From Lachnospiraceae bacterium (lineage in GTDB: Bacteria > Bacillota > Clostridia > Lachnospirales > Lachnospiraceae), in NCBI GenBank assembly GCA_022799355.1, contig JAAWOG010000013.1:1-64000 (forward strand): 64,000 nucleotides of DNA. Direction: 5' to 3'. The notes beneath the pieces were generated by a model, which was given only the letters and a program-made list of their open reading frames with translations, was not told the origin of the DNA and ran no database searches. A program made the translations under genes and the position numbers. Positions 17,911 through 25,854 of this stretch are shown here, in pieces (position 1 is the stretch's first letter; the number at the start of each line of letters is the position of its first letter).

Positions 17911-17963
17911 GTGATTTCTCCTTTTTATGTGGGCGGTATGTAATTTGAAAACCGACAATGCCA

Positions 17964-17980
17964 TAACACGGTCCGTGTTA
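17964..17980. promoter_or_regulatory. Perfect palindrome in the AraC gene leader, possible operator
   Basis: TAACACGG, one base, CCGTGTTA: a perfect 8-bp inverted repeat just downstream of the AraC gene promoter. It is nested in a larger stem (17951-17956 with 17981-17986) which on the plus strand is followed by seven T, so it could also act as a rightward terminator. As an operator it would fit autoregulation. Confidence 0.5.
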
Positions 17981-17994
17981 GTCGGTTTTTTTAT

Positions 17995-18023
17995 ATTATA
18001 TGTCCAAAAACAGATTGTATCAA
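17995..18023 (-). promoter_or_regulatory. Promoter of the AraC gene, overlapping a divergent promoter
   Basis: On the minus strand TTGATA (18023-18018) and a perfect TATAAT (18000-17995) are 17 nt apart. On the plus strand TTGTAT (18015-18020) and TAAACT (18038-18043), also 17 nt apart, may drive the MFS gene. The two -35 elements overlap, so the promoters should compete. Confidence 0.65.
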
Positions 18024-18100
18024 GGCGTAAATGTCGATAAACTAATGACAGTAAAGAAAAGTAAAGCGAAAGCAGCGGATGCTGTCAAGGAGGTCAAAGT

Positions 18101-19288
18101 ATGTTTCAGTTACTGTTAGCTATTATTTATCTGGCATTTATCAGCCTTGGGCTGCCGGATTCCCTTTTGGGTTCGGCGTGGCCGCTTATGTACCGGGAGT
18201 TTTCCGTACCGGTTTCCTATGCGGGCGGTATTTCGATGATCATTGCCGCGGGAACAATTGTTTCCAGTTTGCAGTGTGACCGTCTGACAAAAAAACTGGG
18301 GACGGGAAAAGTGACGGCGATCAGTGTGCTGACCACCGCCGCGGCATTATTCGGCTTTTCGATAAGCCATTCCTTTGCGGCATTGTGTATCTGGGCAATT
18401 CCCTACGGCCTCGGCGCAGGCTGTGTGGATGCTTCCCTGAATAATTATGTGGCGCTTCACTATGCGAGCCGCCATATGAGCTGGCTGCATTGCATGTGGG
18501 GCGTAGGGGCTTCCCTTGGACCTTATATCATGGGATTTGCGTTGTCAAACGGTCAGAGCTGGAATATGGGTTACCGCTATATCGGCATTTTGCAGATACT
18601 GTTGACAATGATCCTGCTGATCAGCCTGCCGCTGTGGAAACGTCAGGGTGCCGCAGGAGCGGATTTCGGAGATAACGGCGCCGGCGGATCATCACAAAAA
18701 GAGGCGCTTTCTCTTGCACAGATCATCCGTATTCCGGGGGCAAAGGAAGTGATGATTACCTTTTTCTGTTATTGCGCGGTGGAACAGACAGCGGGGCTCT
18801 GGGCAAGCAGTTACCTTGTACTGCATGGCGGGCTTACGTCCGAGGCGGCGGCAGGTTTTGCCAGCCTGTTTTATATCGGCATTACCGCAGGGCGGGCGCT
18901 TGGCGGATTTTTGACAATGAAATTAAATGATACACATATGATAAGACTTGGACAGGGCGTGATCCTGCTTGGTAATGTATTATTGCTATTGCCGCTCGGA
19001 GGAAATGCCGCCCTTTTGGGACTGATTATGGTAGGCCTTGGATGTGCGCCGATTTATCCGTCCATCATTCACTCAACACCGGAGCATTTCGGAGCGGATA
19101 AATCTCAGGCGGTGATCGGGGTTCAGATGGCGGCGGCTTATGTGGGAACCTGCCTGATGCCGCCGGTTTTCGGGCTGATTGCAAACCATATCAGTGCATC
19201 GCTCCTGCCGTTGTATTTACTGGCGATTCTGGGGATGATGGTGTTCATGCATGAAAAATTACTGAAAAAAGCAAAACAAATAGGATAA
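18101..19288 (+). CDS. MFS transporter (sugar-type)
   Basis: A 395-aa transporter with 12 predicted helices, evenly spaced from residue 2 to the C-terminus. The motif between helices 2 and 3 (CDRLTKKLGTGK) matches the MFS A motif region. The fold resembles the FucP/YbjJ group of sugar or sugar-like permeases. An AAGGAGG site sits 7 nt from the ATG. It is followed after 12 nt by a PHP-domain phosphoesterase gene and is divergent from the AraC gene, so all three probably belong to one catabolic or export unit. The substrate is unknown. Confidence 0.87.
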   Translation: MFQLLLAIIYLAFISLGLPDSLLGSAWPLMYREFSVPVSYAGGISMIIAAGTIVSSLQCDRLTKKLGTGKVTAISVLTTAAALFGFSISHSFAALCIWAIPYGLGAGCVDASLNNYVALHYASRHMSWLHCMWGVGASLGPYIMGFALSNGQSWNMGYRYIGILQILLTMILLISLPLWKRQGAAGADFGDNGAGGSSQKEALSLAQIIRIPGAKEVMITFFCYCAVEQTAGLWASSYLVLHGGLTSEAAAGFASLFYIGITAGRALGGFLTMKLNDTHMIRLGQGVILLGNVLLLLPLGGNAALLGLIMVGLGCAPIYPSIIHSTPEHFGADKSQAVIGVQMAAAYVGTCLMPPVFGLIANHISASLLPLYLLAILGMMVFMHEKLLKKAKQIG

Positions 19289-19300
19289 AGGAGGCGAAGA

Positions 19301-20158
19301 ATGGTTGATCTACATATGCACAGCAGTTACAGCGACGACGGCGAGTACAGTCCGCAGGAACTGGTACGGAAATGTTTTGATGCAGGTATAAGAGTGATGT
19401 CTGTTACGGACCATAACTGTGTACGGGCGAATGCGGAGGCGGAGGAGGCCGCCGGGGCAAAAAATATCCGTTATATCCCGGGTGTCGAGATAGACTGTAT
19501 TTTTCAGGGCATAAATTTTCATGTACTCGGCTATGGAATAGATTATAAGAGCCATGACTTTGAGGAAGTGGAACGGAATATAGAGAGGCAGAGCTTTCAG
19601 GCATCTATGGAAAGGCTTACCCTGACACAGGCACTGGGGTTTCATGTGACGGAAAACGATATGTGGGCGTTGGCAAAGGATCGCTATCAGAAGGATATAT
19701 GGACAGGAGAAATGTTTGCGGAGGTCCTTTTGGGCAGGCAGGAATATCAGAATCATCCGCTTTTAAAACCGTACCGCCCGGGAGGTTACCGGGGAGATAA
19801 TCCCTACGTCAATTTTTACTGGGACTATTATGCTCAGGGAACCTCCTGCTATGTCGAAATAGAATATCCGAAAATGAAAGAGGTTATCGATCTGATCCAT
19901 GCAAACGGAGGATTTGCGGTATTGGCGCATCCGGGAGTAAATCTGAAAGAAAAATTATACCTGCTGGATGATATTATGATTTTGGGCATAGATGGAATAG
20001 AAGCTTTCAGCAGTTACCATACAAAAGAGCAGGCGGAATTTTTTTACGCCGCGGCACGGGAGAGACATCTGATCACAACCTGCGGGAGCGATTATCACGG
20101 GAAAACAAAACCTGCCATTCGGGTGGGAGAGCATCATTGCAGGTTAACATATTTCTGA
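19301..20158 (+). CDS. PHP-domain metal-dependent phosphoesterase
   Basis: A 285-aa cytoplasmic enzyme of the PHP superfamily. Metal ligands are seen at the start (DLHMHSSYSDDG, residues 3-14), in SVTDHNC (about 34-40), in PGVEID (about 65-70), in LAHPG (about 208-212) and in GSDYHG (about 263-268). Relatives such as YciV remove phosphate from nucleotides or short RNAs, and others act on sugar phosphates. An AGGAGG site and the 12-nt gap to the MFS gene indicate an operon. Which phosphate ester is cleaved cannot be told. Confidence 0.88.
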   Translation: MVDLHMHSSYSDDGEYSPQELVRKCFDAGIRVMSVTDHNCVRANAEAEEAAGAKNIRYIPGVEIDCIFQGINFHVLGYGIDYKSHDFEEVERNIERQSFQASMERLTLTQALGFHVTENDMWALAKDRYQKDIWTGEMFAEVLLGRQEYQNHPLLKPYRPGGYRGDNPYVNFYWDYYAQGTSCYVEIEYPKMKEVIDLIHANGGFAVLAHPGVNLKEKLYLLDDIMILGIDGIEAFSSYHTKEQAEFFYAAARERHLITTCGSDYHGKTKPAIRVGEHHCRLTYF

Positions 20159-20168
20159 AATCAAAAAA

Positions 20169-20681
20169 TCAGGCGCGCTTAAACTCCTTCCAGAAAGCGA
20201 TCGTCTCCATCAGGTCGGCTTCATCTTCAAACAGATCCAGAGCCTTTGCTGTTTCTATTGCAAAGTCAACGTAGGCATTGGCTCTGGCGGTAACGATATT
20301 TTTATCCAGAACGCAGTCAAAAGCGTCTTCTCTGGTGGAATGAATATTGTGCAGCAGTCCCGCTCTTTCCAGAACATCTACTCCGGCACAGATTCCGCCG
20401 ATCAGTACGCCCGCTTTTTGTAAAGTTTTCAGGCAGTCATAGACGATATCCTGACCAATATTGGATATATCGCCGCCGGGAACAATAAAGCTGCGGACTT
20501 CGGATAAACTGATTTCGGAGAGAGCCGCATCGGGGATAATGGTATAACCTTCCATTGCCGTTATGTTCCGGCCATCCAAAGAGCAATAAATAAGATTGCT
20601 TTCCGTTGCTTTCAGAAAATAAGTCAGAATGGTAATTTCGTAGATACAGCAGTTTTCATACAGTAAAACGATATCCTTCAT
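20169..20681 (-). CDS. DJ-1/PfpI family protein
   Basis: A 170-aa protein with the class-I glutamine amidotransferase-like fold. The nucleophilic Cys is in GGICAG (about residue 98-99), after the conserved FIVPGG block (about 66-71). Members act as chaperones, glyoxalases or proteases; some are binding domains of regulators. Its ATG overlaps the stop of the upstream 341-aa gene (ATGA), so the two are translated together. Confidence 0.85.
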   Translation of the reverse strand: MKDIVLLYENCCIYEITILTYFLKATESNLIYCSLDGRNITAMEGYTIIPDAALSEISLSEVRSFIVPGGDISNIGQDIVYDCLKTLQKAGVLIGGICAGVDVLERAGLLHNIHSTREDAFDCVLDKNIVTARANAYVDFAIETAKALDLFEDEADLMETIAFWKEFKRA

Positions 20682-21703
20682 GTGGTTTTTCCTCCGTTAT
20701 ATTCACTCCACTCTTCCGGTTTTTCATAATATAAAAACAATTCCGCCGGGATCCTGACGGTGTCGGGCGGCACTGCCGTCTGCATAATACAACCTTTTAA
20801 CAAAAGCCCGTGTATTCCTTTTTCCTGATCGGGCTTTAAGTGCATCAGAAAGAAGGAGGCACTTCCGTTTTGGCTTTCAGGATAAGAATTTAAATATTCT
20901 TTTGTGTAAAACTGTAACTGGTAATCTTTGCTGCATTCATATTCCACTCCGATATAACACATTCCCTTACGGCAGCTGCGTTCAAGCGCTTTATAACAGT
21001 GCTCTTTGATTTCCCGTAATTGTTCCGGCGTAACCTTTTTTATAAATCCGGGATCCCTGAACTCCTTTTCGGCATCGTCCCAGACATCGATCAGAGCAAC
21101 CCGGTTAATATGACACCATACATCCTCACCGGTATGATCCTTAAAACAAAAAGAGCGTCTTTTTCCCACTGTCAGCGTCAGCGTTTTTTCGACAAAATGA
21201 CGTTTGGAGTCGGGCCGGTGTACGATGATTATGGGCATATCCGGTGCATATCGGGGCAGTCTTTTCCGGTTTGCAACGGTTAAGGTGACCAGTTGGAGAT
21301 TGTCCCATTCCTCATTTTTCAGCCAGTCGGGTATGGTCCAGCCGGCACGCATCATATCAAGGAACAAACAGATCGTTTGGTAATCCTGTTCGGAATGTTT
21401 TAATGAGCCGGCATTGCCGCCCCGCATCTTTAATTTTGTGTTCCCCAGATAAAACGTACTGCAATGCAGGTAACTGTCCGGACGGATTCCCGGTTCCTTT
21501 AGCTGGCTTCTGTGACGCCTGCGGCTGTTTCTGCGCACGGGCACTTCCGGCTCATGAAAGGGTTCAATTATGTAGAGCCTGAGTTCACTGCCGGCGCTCA
21601 TGCCGATAATATGGTACTTTTTCTTATCCCTTTCCATGGTTCTTCCGATGACAAGGACACGCTCCCATTGGATGGGGATTTCTTCCAGGCAGGATAGATT
21701 CAT
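20678..21703 (-). CDS. Unrecognised 341-aa protein coupled to the DJ-1 gene
   Basis: A soluble protein with no signal peptide or membrane segment. The N-terminal part (about 1-110) looks like a beta-rich domain with a basic RRNSRRRHRS patch (about 58-67). The rest is alpha/beta with many Trp and Cys, including a CHINR and a CRKGMCYIGVEYEC segment. I do not recognise the family. I chose the ATG at 21703, behind AAAGGA, over an upstream in-frame ATG that would add a hydrophobic but unsupported 22 residues. Overlap with the DJ-1 gene (ATGA) suggests a shared task. Confidence 0.65.
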   Translation of the reverse strand: MNLSCLEEIPIQWERVLVIGRTMERDKKKYHIIGMSAGSELRLYIIEPFHEPEVPVRRNSRRRHRSQLKEPGIRPDSYLHCSTFYLGNTKLKMRGGNAGSLKHSEQDYQTICLFLDMMRAGWTIPDWLKNEEWDNLQLVTLTVANRKRLPRYAPDMPIIIVHRPDSKRHFVEKTLTLTVGKRRSFCFKDHTGEDVWCHINRVALIDVWDDAEKEFRDPGFIKKVTPEQLREIKEHCYKALERSCRKGMCYIGVEYECSKDYQLQFYTKEYLNSYPESQNGSASFFLMHLKPDQEKGIHGLLLKGCIMQTAVPPDTVRIPAELFLYYEKPEEWSEYNGGKTT

Positions 21704-21875
21704 ATGTTGAGTTCCTTTGCGTATAAGGTAAATTATCAGATAAAATGAAATACCCGGAACAGAAAGCAACGGTATTTATATAAATTATAGCATGAAATAT
21801 GTTAGAGGTGTCAAGCTTTTTGATTTGCCGGGCATCCATTGAGGGGGGTTCCCAAGTATCTCTGCGATCGGACTT

Positions 21876-22121
21876 TTATTGAGGCTGACGGTTATTGCTT
21901 GATGATGAAAAATGTCCTCCGGCACTGATTTTCATAATATCATTATAATTCTCACTCGGATAAACATAATCATCCGGCTTTATTGTTGTTTCATAGGTAT
22001 CTCGAACAAGATCATCTGCCAACTCATCTATCTGCTGTTCCACCAGTTCCACTGCTTCTTTATGAGGATTGACAGCAGCAGCCAATGCCTCTATGCTGCT
22101 TGTGACTCTACCAATTGCCAT
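21876..22121 (-). CDS. Small hypothetical protein, 81 aa
   Basis: Supported mainly by a very strong ribosome site (GGAGGGAGG, 8 nt before the ATG at 22121). The protein begins MAIGRVTSSIEALAAAV, continues as an acidic amphipathic helix, and ends in a Ser/Asn/Gln-rich tail. It has no membrane segment and no family I recognise. It stands alone between the 341-aa gene and the Na/Pi transporter. It could be a small structural or regulatory protein. Confidence 0.6.
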   Translation of the reverse strand: MAIGRVTSSIEALAAAVNPHKEAVELVEQQIDELADDLVRDTYETTIKPDDYVYPSENYNDIMKISAGGHFSSSSNNRQPQ

Positions 22122-22308
22122 TTTGTACACCTCCCTCCATTATATATTGTCATTCGGAATAATCAGCACCTTTTTATAAAAATTTCCGACTCAGGCATAT
22201 GCTTTGACTGCGTAATAAGGTTCTGCTTATTCCGTCCATTTCACGTCACTTCTCCCAAAGCCGCCGCTGTAAGGCTGCATCATACGGATAATTTATATTT
22301 ATATTATC

Positions 22309-24069
22309 TCAAGTTTTTTCTAACAAATACTTTTCCGTATATCCATCAAACAGTTCCTTATACAGTTCGTTTCTCTCTTTGACATTCCGTGCATATTGAT
22401 GCAATGCGTACTGGTCCGTTTCGGATGCCATCTGTTCCTCCGCTATGTTGGAGCAATGCTTCGCAATACGCTCCAGGGAAGTAACCATATCTGTAAGCGC
22501 CAAACCAAGTTCCACAGAGCATCTTCCTTTCTCCAGCCTCTTGCTATGGTTTTTTCGGATATCTTTTTTTACCTGACTGATCACATCGGCAAGCGGATCA
22601 ATACGAAACGCCATCTCTTTGTCCTCATGTATAAAACCGGAAACCGTACATTCTACGATCTCGAGGGTTGCCTCATAGATCAGCCTTGCTTCCGCAGTCG
22701 CTTTCTTTGAAAATTTTTCTTTGCTCTTATACAGCTTCTTTTGCGTATATGCGATGCCCTTTGTATAATCGGATATCCTTTCAAAATCCGTAATGCACCT
22801 GCTGAATTTATTGATGGTTTTACTGTCCCGTTCCGAGAGCGGCTTTGTGGAAAGTTTTGCCAGGTAGGTCGATAACTCATCTTCCCTGACATCTACTTCC
22901 TGCTCAATTTCCATAATTGTCTGCACGGCGTTTTCATCATATTTTTCCTGGGCAAATACACATAAACTCATTGCCTTTAAGATAAGCTGCGCCATATCAC
23001 ACACCACGTTTTTACATTGCGCAACCGCAAACGCAGGCTTTTCCAGAAATCTTTCGTCCAGCACTTTTCCTGACGTTTCCAATGTCTCGTCCTCTGACTG
23101 CGGGATGGTAAAATATGCGAGTTTTACCAGCAGCTCGGAAGCAGGAAGCAGCACGAGTGTTGAGACAATATTAAACACACTGTGTATCACTGCAATGACT
23201 GCACCGTTTGCCGTATCCGACAAAAAAGCAAACCGTACAAAATGGTTTATGGCATAAAATACCGCCATAAACACAATCGTACCTATCAGGTTGAAATAAA
23301 GATGTACCAAAGATGCCCTTCTTGCATTTCTGTTTGCACCGACACCGGAAAGCAGCGCTGTGACACAGGTTCCGATATTCTGTCCCATGATCACCGGAAG
23401 CGCGGCTCCCACCGTGACGCTTCCGGTGGCACACATCGCCTGCAAAATACCGACGGAAGCAGAAGAACTCTGAATCACCGCAGTTAGAACCGCTCCGACT
23501 ATCATACCTAAGACAGGGTTTTCAAATGCCGTAAAAAGTGAGGTGAATTCCGGTACATTTGCAAGCGGCTTTACGGCGCTGCTCATAGTTTCCATTCCGA
23601 ACATAAGTACTGCAAACCCAATCAGAATCGTTCCCACATCATTCTTTTTCGCATTCTTGATAAACATTAACAGTATCACACCGATGAGGGCCAATACCGG
23701 AGAAAAAGACGAGGGCTTCAGAAGTTTTACAAAAAAATTCCCGCTTTCGATACCGGAAAGGCTTAGAATCCACGAGGTAACTGTCGTACCGATATTTGCA
23801 CCCATAATCACGCCGACTGCCTGTGACAGTTTCATAATACCGGAATTAACGAACCCCACTACCATAACCGTTGTGGCGGAAGAAGACTGAATCACCGCTG
23901 TCACGCCGGCTCCAAGCAGGACAGCTTTCGCAGGATTATTAGTCATACGCTCCAGTACTTGCTCCAGCCTGCCGCCTGCCATCTTGGACAAGGCATCTCC
24001 CATTGTTTTCATTCCATATAAAAATAATGCCAACCCGCCAATCATTGTCAGCAATCCAAAGAAGTCCAT
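22309..24069 (-). CDS. Na/Pi cotransporter family protein with PhoU-like C-terminal domain
   Basis: A 586-aa membrane protein. The N-terminal half has two inverted Na/Pi (PF02690-type) repeats marked by two QSSSA blocks (VIQSSSATT near residue 60 and VIQSSSASV near 200), with about nine helices to residue 340. The cytoplasmic C-terminal part (about 350-570) is helical and resembles PhoU. Relatives (YjbB, NptA) move phosphate across the membrane with sodium. Repeats resembling a Pho box lie about 55-95 nt upstream, which fits control by phosphate. An AAAGAGG site precedes the ATG. Confidence 0.92.
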   Translation of the reverse strand: MDFFGLLTMIGGLALFLYGMKTMGDALSKMAGGRLEQVLERMTNNPAKAVLLGAGVTAVIQSSSATTVMVVGFVNSGIMKLSQAVGVIMGANIGTTVTSWILSLSGIESGNFFVKLLKPSSFSPVLALIGVILLMFIKNAKKNDVGTILIGFAVLMFGMETMSSAVKPLANVPEFTSLFTAFENPVLGMIVGAVLTAVIQSSSASVGILQAMCATGSVTVGAALPVIMGQNIGTCVTALLSGVGANRNARRASLVHLYFNLIGTIVFMAVFYAINHFVRFAFLSDTANGAVIAVIHSVFNIVSTLVLLPASELLVKLAYFTIPQSEDETLETSGKVLDERFLEKPAFAVAQCKNVVCDMAQLILKAMSLCVFAQEKYDENAVQTIMEIEQEVDVREDELSTYLAKLSTKPLSERDSKTINKFSRCITDFERISDYTKGIAYTQKKLYKSKEKFSKKATAEARLIYEATLEIVECTVSGFIHEDKEMAFRIDPLADVISQVKKDIRKNHSKRLEKGRCSVELGLALTDMVTSLERIAKHCSNIAEEQMASETDQYALHQYARNVKERNELYKELFDGYTEKYLLEKT

Positions 24070-24123
24070 CTGACCATAATCCTCTTTAAATAAATTTTTT
24101 GTTATTAAATGGTATCCAATTTA

Positions 24124-24163
24124 TGTAAAATCTAAAATGTAATTTATGTAAAATCCGTGTAAA
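24124..24163 (-). promoter_or_regulatory. Probable PhoP box upstream of the Na/Pi gene
   Basis: Read on the minus strand there are TTTACA (24163-24158), TTTACA (24152-24147), ATTACA (24143-24138) and TTTACA (24129-24124), with starts 11, 9 and 14 nt apart. The Firmicute PhoP consensus is TTHACA repeats at roughly 11-bp period. A weak -10 (TTTAAT, about 24111-24106) lies just downstream. Confidence 0.55.
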
Positions 24164-24532
24164 ATTCCATGGATTATATTTATTAATATAGAAATAATTA
24201 TATTGTGGTGATTTTATAAATATTGCTCATGAAAAGGTTGACAGGGTGCTCTACAACAGAGGGAGTGTATCGGAAGAAAGGTTTATGCTCCGGCACATAT
24301 ATAGCATTTTTTTGTCATCTGCATATATCTGACAGCAAAAAAATCCAGACTTGTGCATGTTGACAGGAAAAGTCCATAAAAAAGTGAAGAAACTGACAAA
24401 TAAATGCTACCAAAGCTGTGTTAAAGTAAAAAATGTAAGAGGCATTTTGTGAAACGGAAGATTTTTTGCGGAGTGAAAGGTTTTCCTGAGGCAAAAGCGT
24501 TTTACATAAAAAAAGAAAGGGAGGATATATCA
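24164..24532 (+). promoter_or_regulatory. Long upstream region of the first sugar ABC operon, with direct repeats
   Basis: No gene is seen. A direct repeat of the form TGACAG-N-AAAA...TCCA occurs at 24330 and 24361, and a third TGACA lies at 24394, spaced 31 and 33 nt (about three turns each). The first TGACA also pairs with TGTCA (24313-24317). These could be operator sites. I could not fix a confident -35/-10 pair. A GGGAGG ribosome site precedes the ATG at 24533. Confidence 0.4.
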
Positions 24533-25699
24533 ATGTCCAAAAAGTTACTTAGTGTTTTACTTAGCACAGCAATGGTAGCAGCTCTTCTTGTTGGATGCGG
24601 TAATTCTGCAGCAGAAGAACCCGCAGCGGCAACAGAGGAAGCAGCTCCGGAAGAAGAAGCTCCTGCAGAAGAGGCAGAAGCACCCGCAGAGGATGCGGAA
24701 GAAGCTCCCGCAGCGGCAACAGGAACCAAGGTTGGCGTTTCCATGCCGACAAAGGATCTGCAGAGATGGAACCAGGACGGCGCAAACATGCAGGCTGAAC
24801 TGGAAGCAGCAGGTTACGAAGTTGACCTTCAGTATGCAAACAACAGCGAAGCGGATCAGCTTTCTCAGATCGAGAACATGATCTCCAGCGGTGCAAACGT
24901 ACTGGTTATCGCAGCAATCGAGGCTTCTTCCTTAGGTGAAGCTCTTGATATGGCAAAAGCAAACAATATCCCTGTTATCGCGTATGACCGTCTGTTAATG
25001 AACAGCGACGCAGTTTCCTACTATGCAACATTTGATAACTACAAAGTAGGTGTTACACAGGGACAGTACATCGTAGATACTCTGGATCTTGACAATGCGG
25101 AAGGTCCTTTCAACCTTGAGATCACAGCAGGCGATCCGGGTGACAACAATGCGCCTTTCTTCTACAACGGTGCAATGGATACCCTGAAACCTTACATTGA
25201 GTCCGGCAAACTGGTAGTAAAATCCGGTCAGACTGAATTTGAAGAAGTTGGTACACCGAAGTGGGCAACAGAGACAGCACAGTCCAGAGCAGATAATATC
25301 ATCAATACTTATTATGCGGACGGCACCAACATTGACGTATGGCTTTGCTCCAATGATTCCACAGCAATGGGCGTAACAAACTCTCTGGCAGCTAACTACA
25401 CAGGAGAATATCCTATCGTTACCGGTCAGGACTGCGATATCCAGAATACAAAGAACATGATCGCTGGCAAACAGTCCATGTCCGTATTCAAAGATACACG
25501 TACTCTGGCATCCCAGGTTGTTAAGATGGTTGGTCAGATCTTAAACGGCGAAGAAGTAGAAGTAAACGATACGGAGACTTATGACAACGGAACAGGCATT
25601 ATTCCTTCTTTCCTTTGCGAGCCCGTATTCGCAGATGCTAACAACTACAAAGAGCTGCTGATTGATTCCGGTTACTACACAGAGGATCAGTTGAAATAA
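24533..25699 (+). CDS. Monosaccharide ABC transporter substrate-binding lipoprotein (ChvE-like)
   Basis: A 388-aa extracellular sugar-binding protein. The lipobox LLVGC (Cys near residue 22) gives membrane anchoring, and a long Ala/Glu/Pro linker (about 25-62) holds the two-lobed periplasmic-binding fold away from the surface. The fold starts with KVGVSMPTKDLQRW and includes the FNLEITAGDPGDNNA block typical of ChvE/GguA-system binding proteins, which take glucose, galactose, arabinose or xylose. The start at 24533 is set by GGGAGG and by the signal peptide; an in-frame upstream GTG is not supported. It is followed by an ATPase and two permeases. Codon use looks optimised, fitting high expression. 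Confidence 0.92.
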   Translation: MSKKLLSVLLSTAMVAALLVGCGNSAAEEPAAATEEAAPEEEAPAEEAEAPAEDAEEAPAAATGTKVGVSMPTKDLQRWNQDGANMQAELEAAGYEVDLQYANNSEADQLSQIENMISSGANVLVIAAIEASSLGEALDMAKANNIPVIAYDRLLMNSDAVSYYATFDNYKVGVTQGQYIVDTLDLDNAEGPFNLEITAGDPGDNNAPFFYNGAMDTLKPYIESGKLVVKSGQTEFEEVGTPKWATETAQSRADNIINTYYADGTNIDVWLCSNDSTAMGVTNSLAANYTGEYPIVTGQDCDIQNTKNMIAGKQSMSVFKDTRTLASQVVKMVGQILNGEEVEVNDTETYDNGTGIIPSFLCEPVFADANNYKELLIDSGYYTEDQLK

Positions 25700-25773
25700 G
25701 TAAGCTGCAACAAAAGGACACGGACGCCCGTGAGGCGTGTGGCCGTCGTCCGAAACAGCATAAAGAACAACAT

Positions 25774-25799
25774 ACAGGCGGGTTATCATACCCGCCTGT
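25774..25799 (+). other. Intercistronic hairpin after the binding-protein gene
   Basis: A perfect 10-bp stem (25774-25783 with 25790-25799) and a 6-nt loop, without a T run. Such hairpins between a binding-protein gene and its transporter genes usually protect the upstream mRNA, giving more binding protein than membrane subunits. Confidence 0.65.
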
Positions 25800-25854
25800 T
25801 CTAAACTGACAAGGCTGTTATGAGAGTAAACTGTAATGATTGGAGGGAGTTATT

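Noticed and set aside
25715..25752. GC-rich imperfect hairpin before the perfect one in the sugar operon
   Set aside because: The pairing needs several bulges and no T run follows. The 25774-25799 hairpin is the convincing one.
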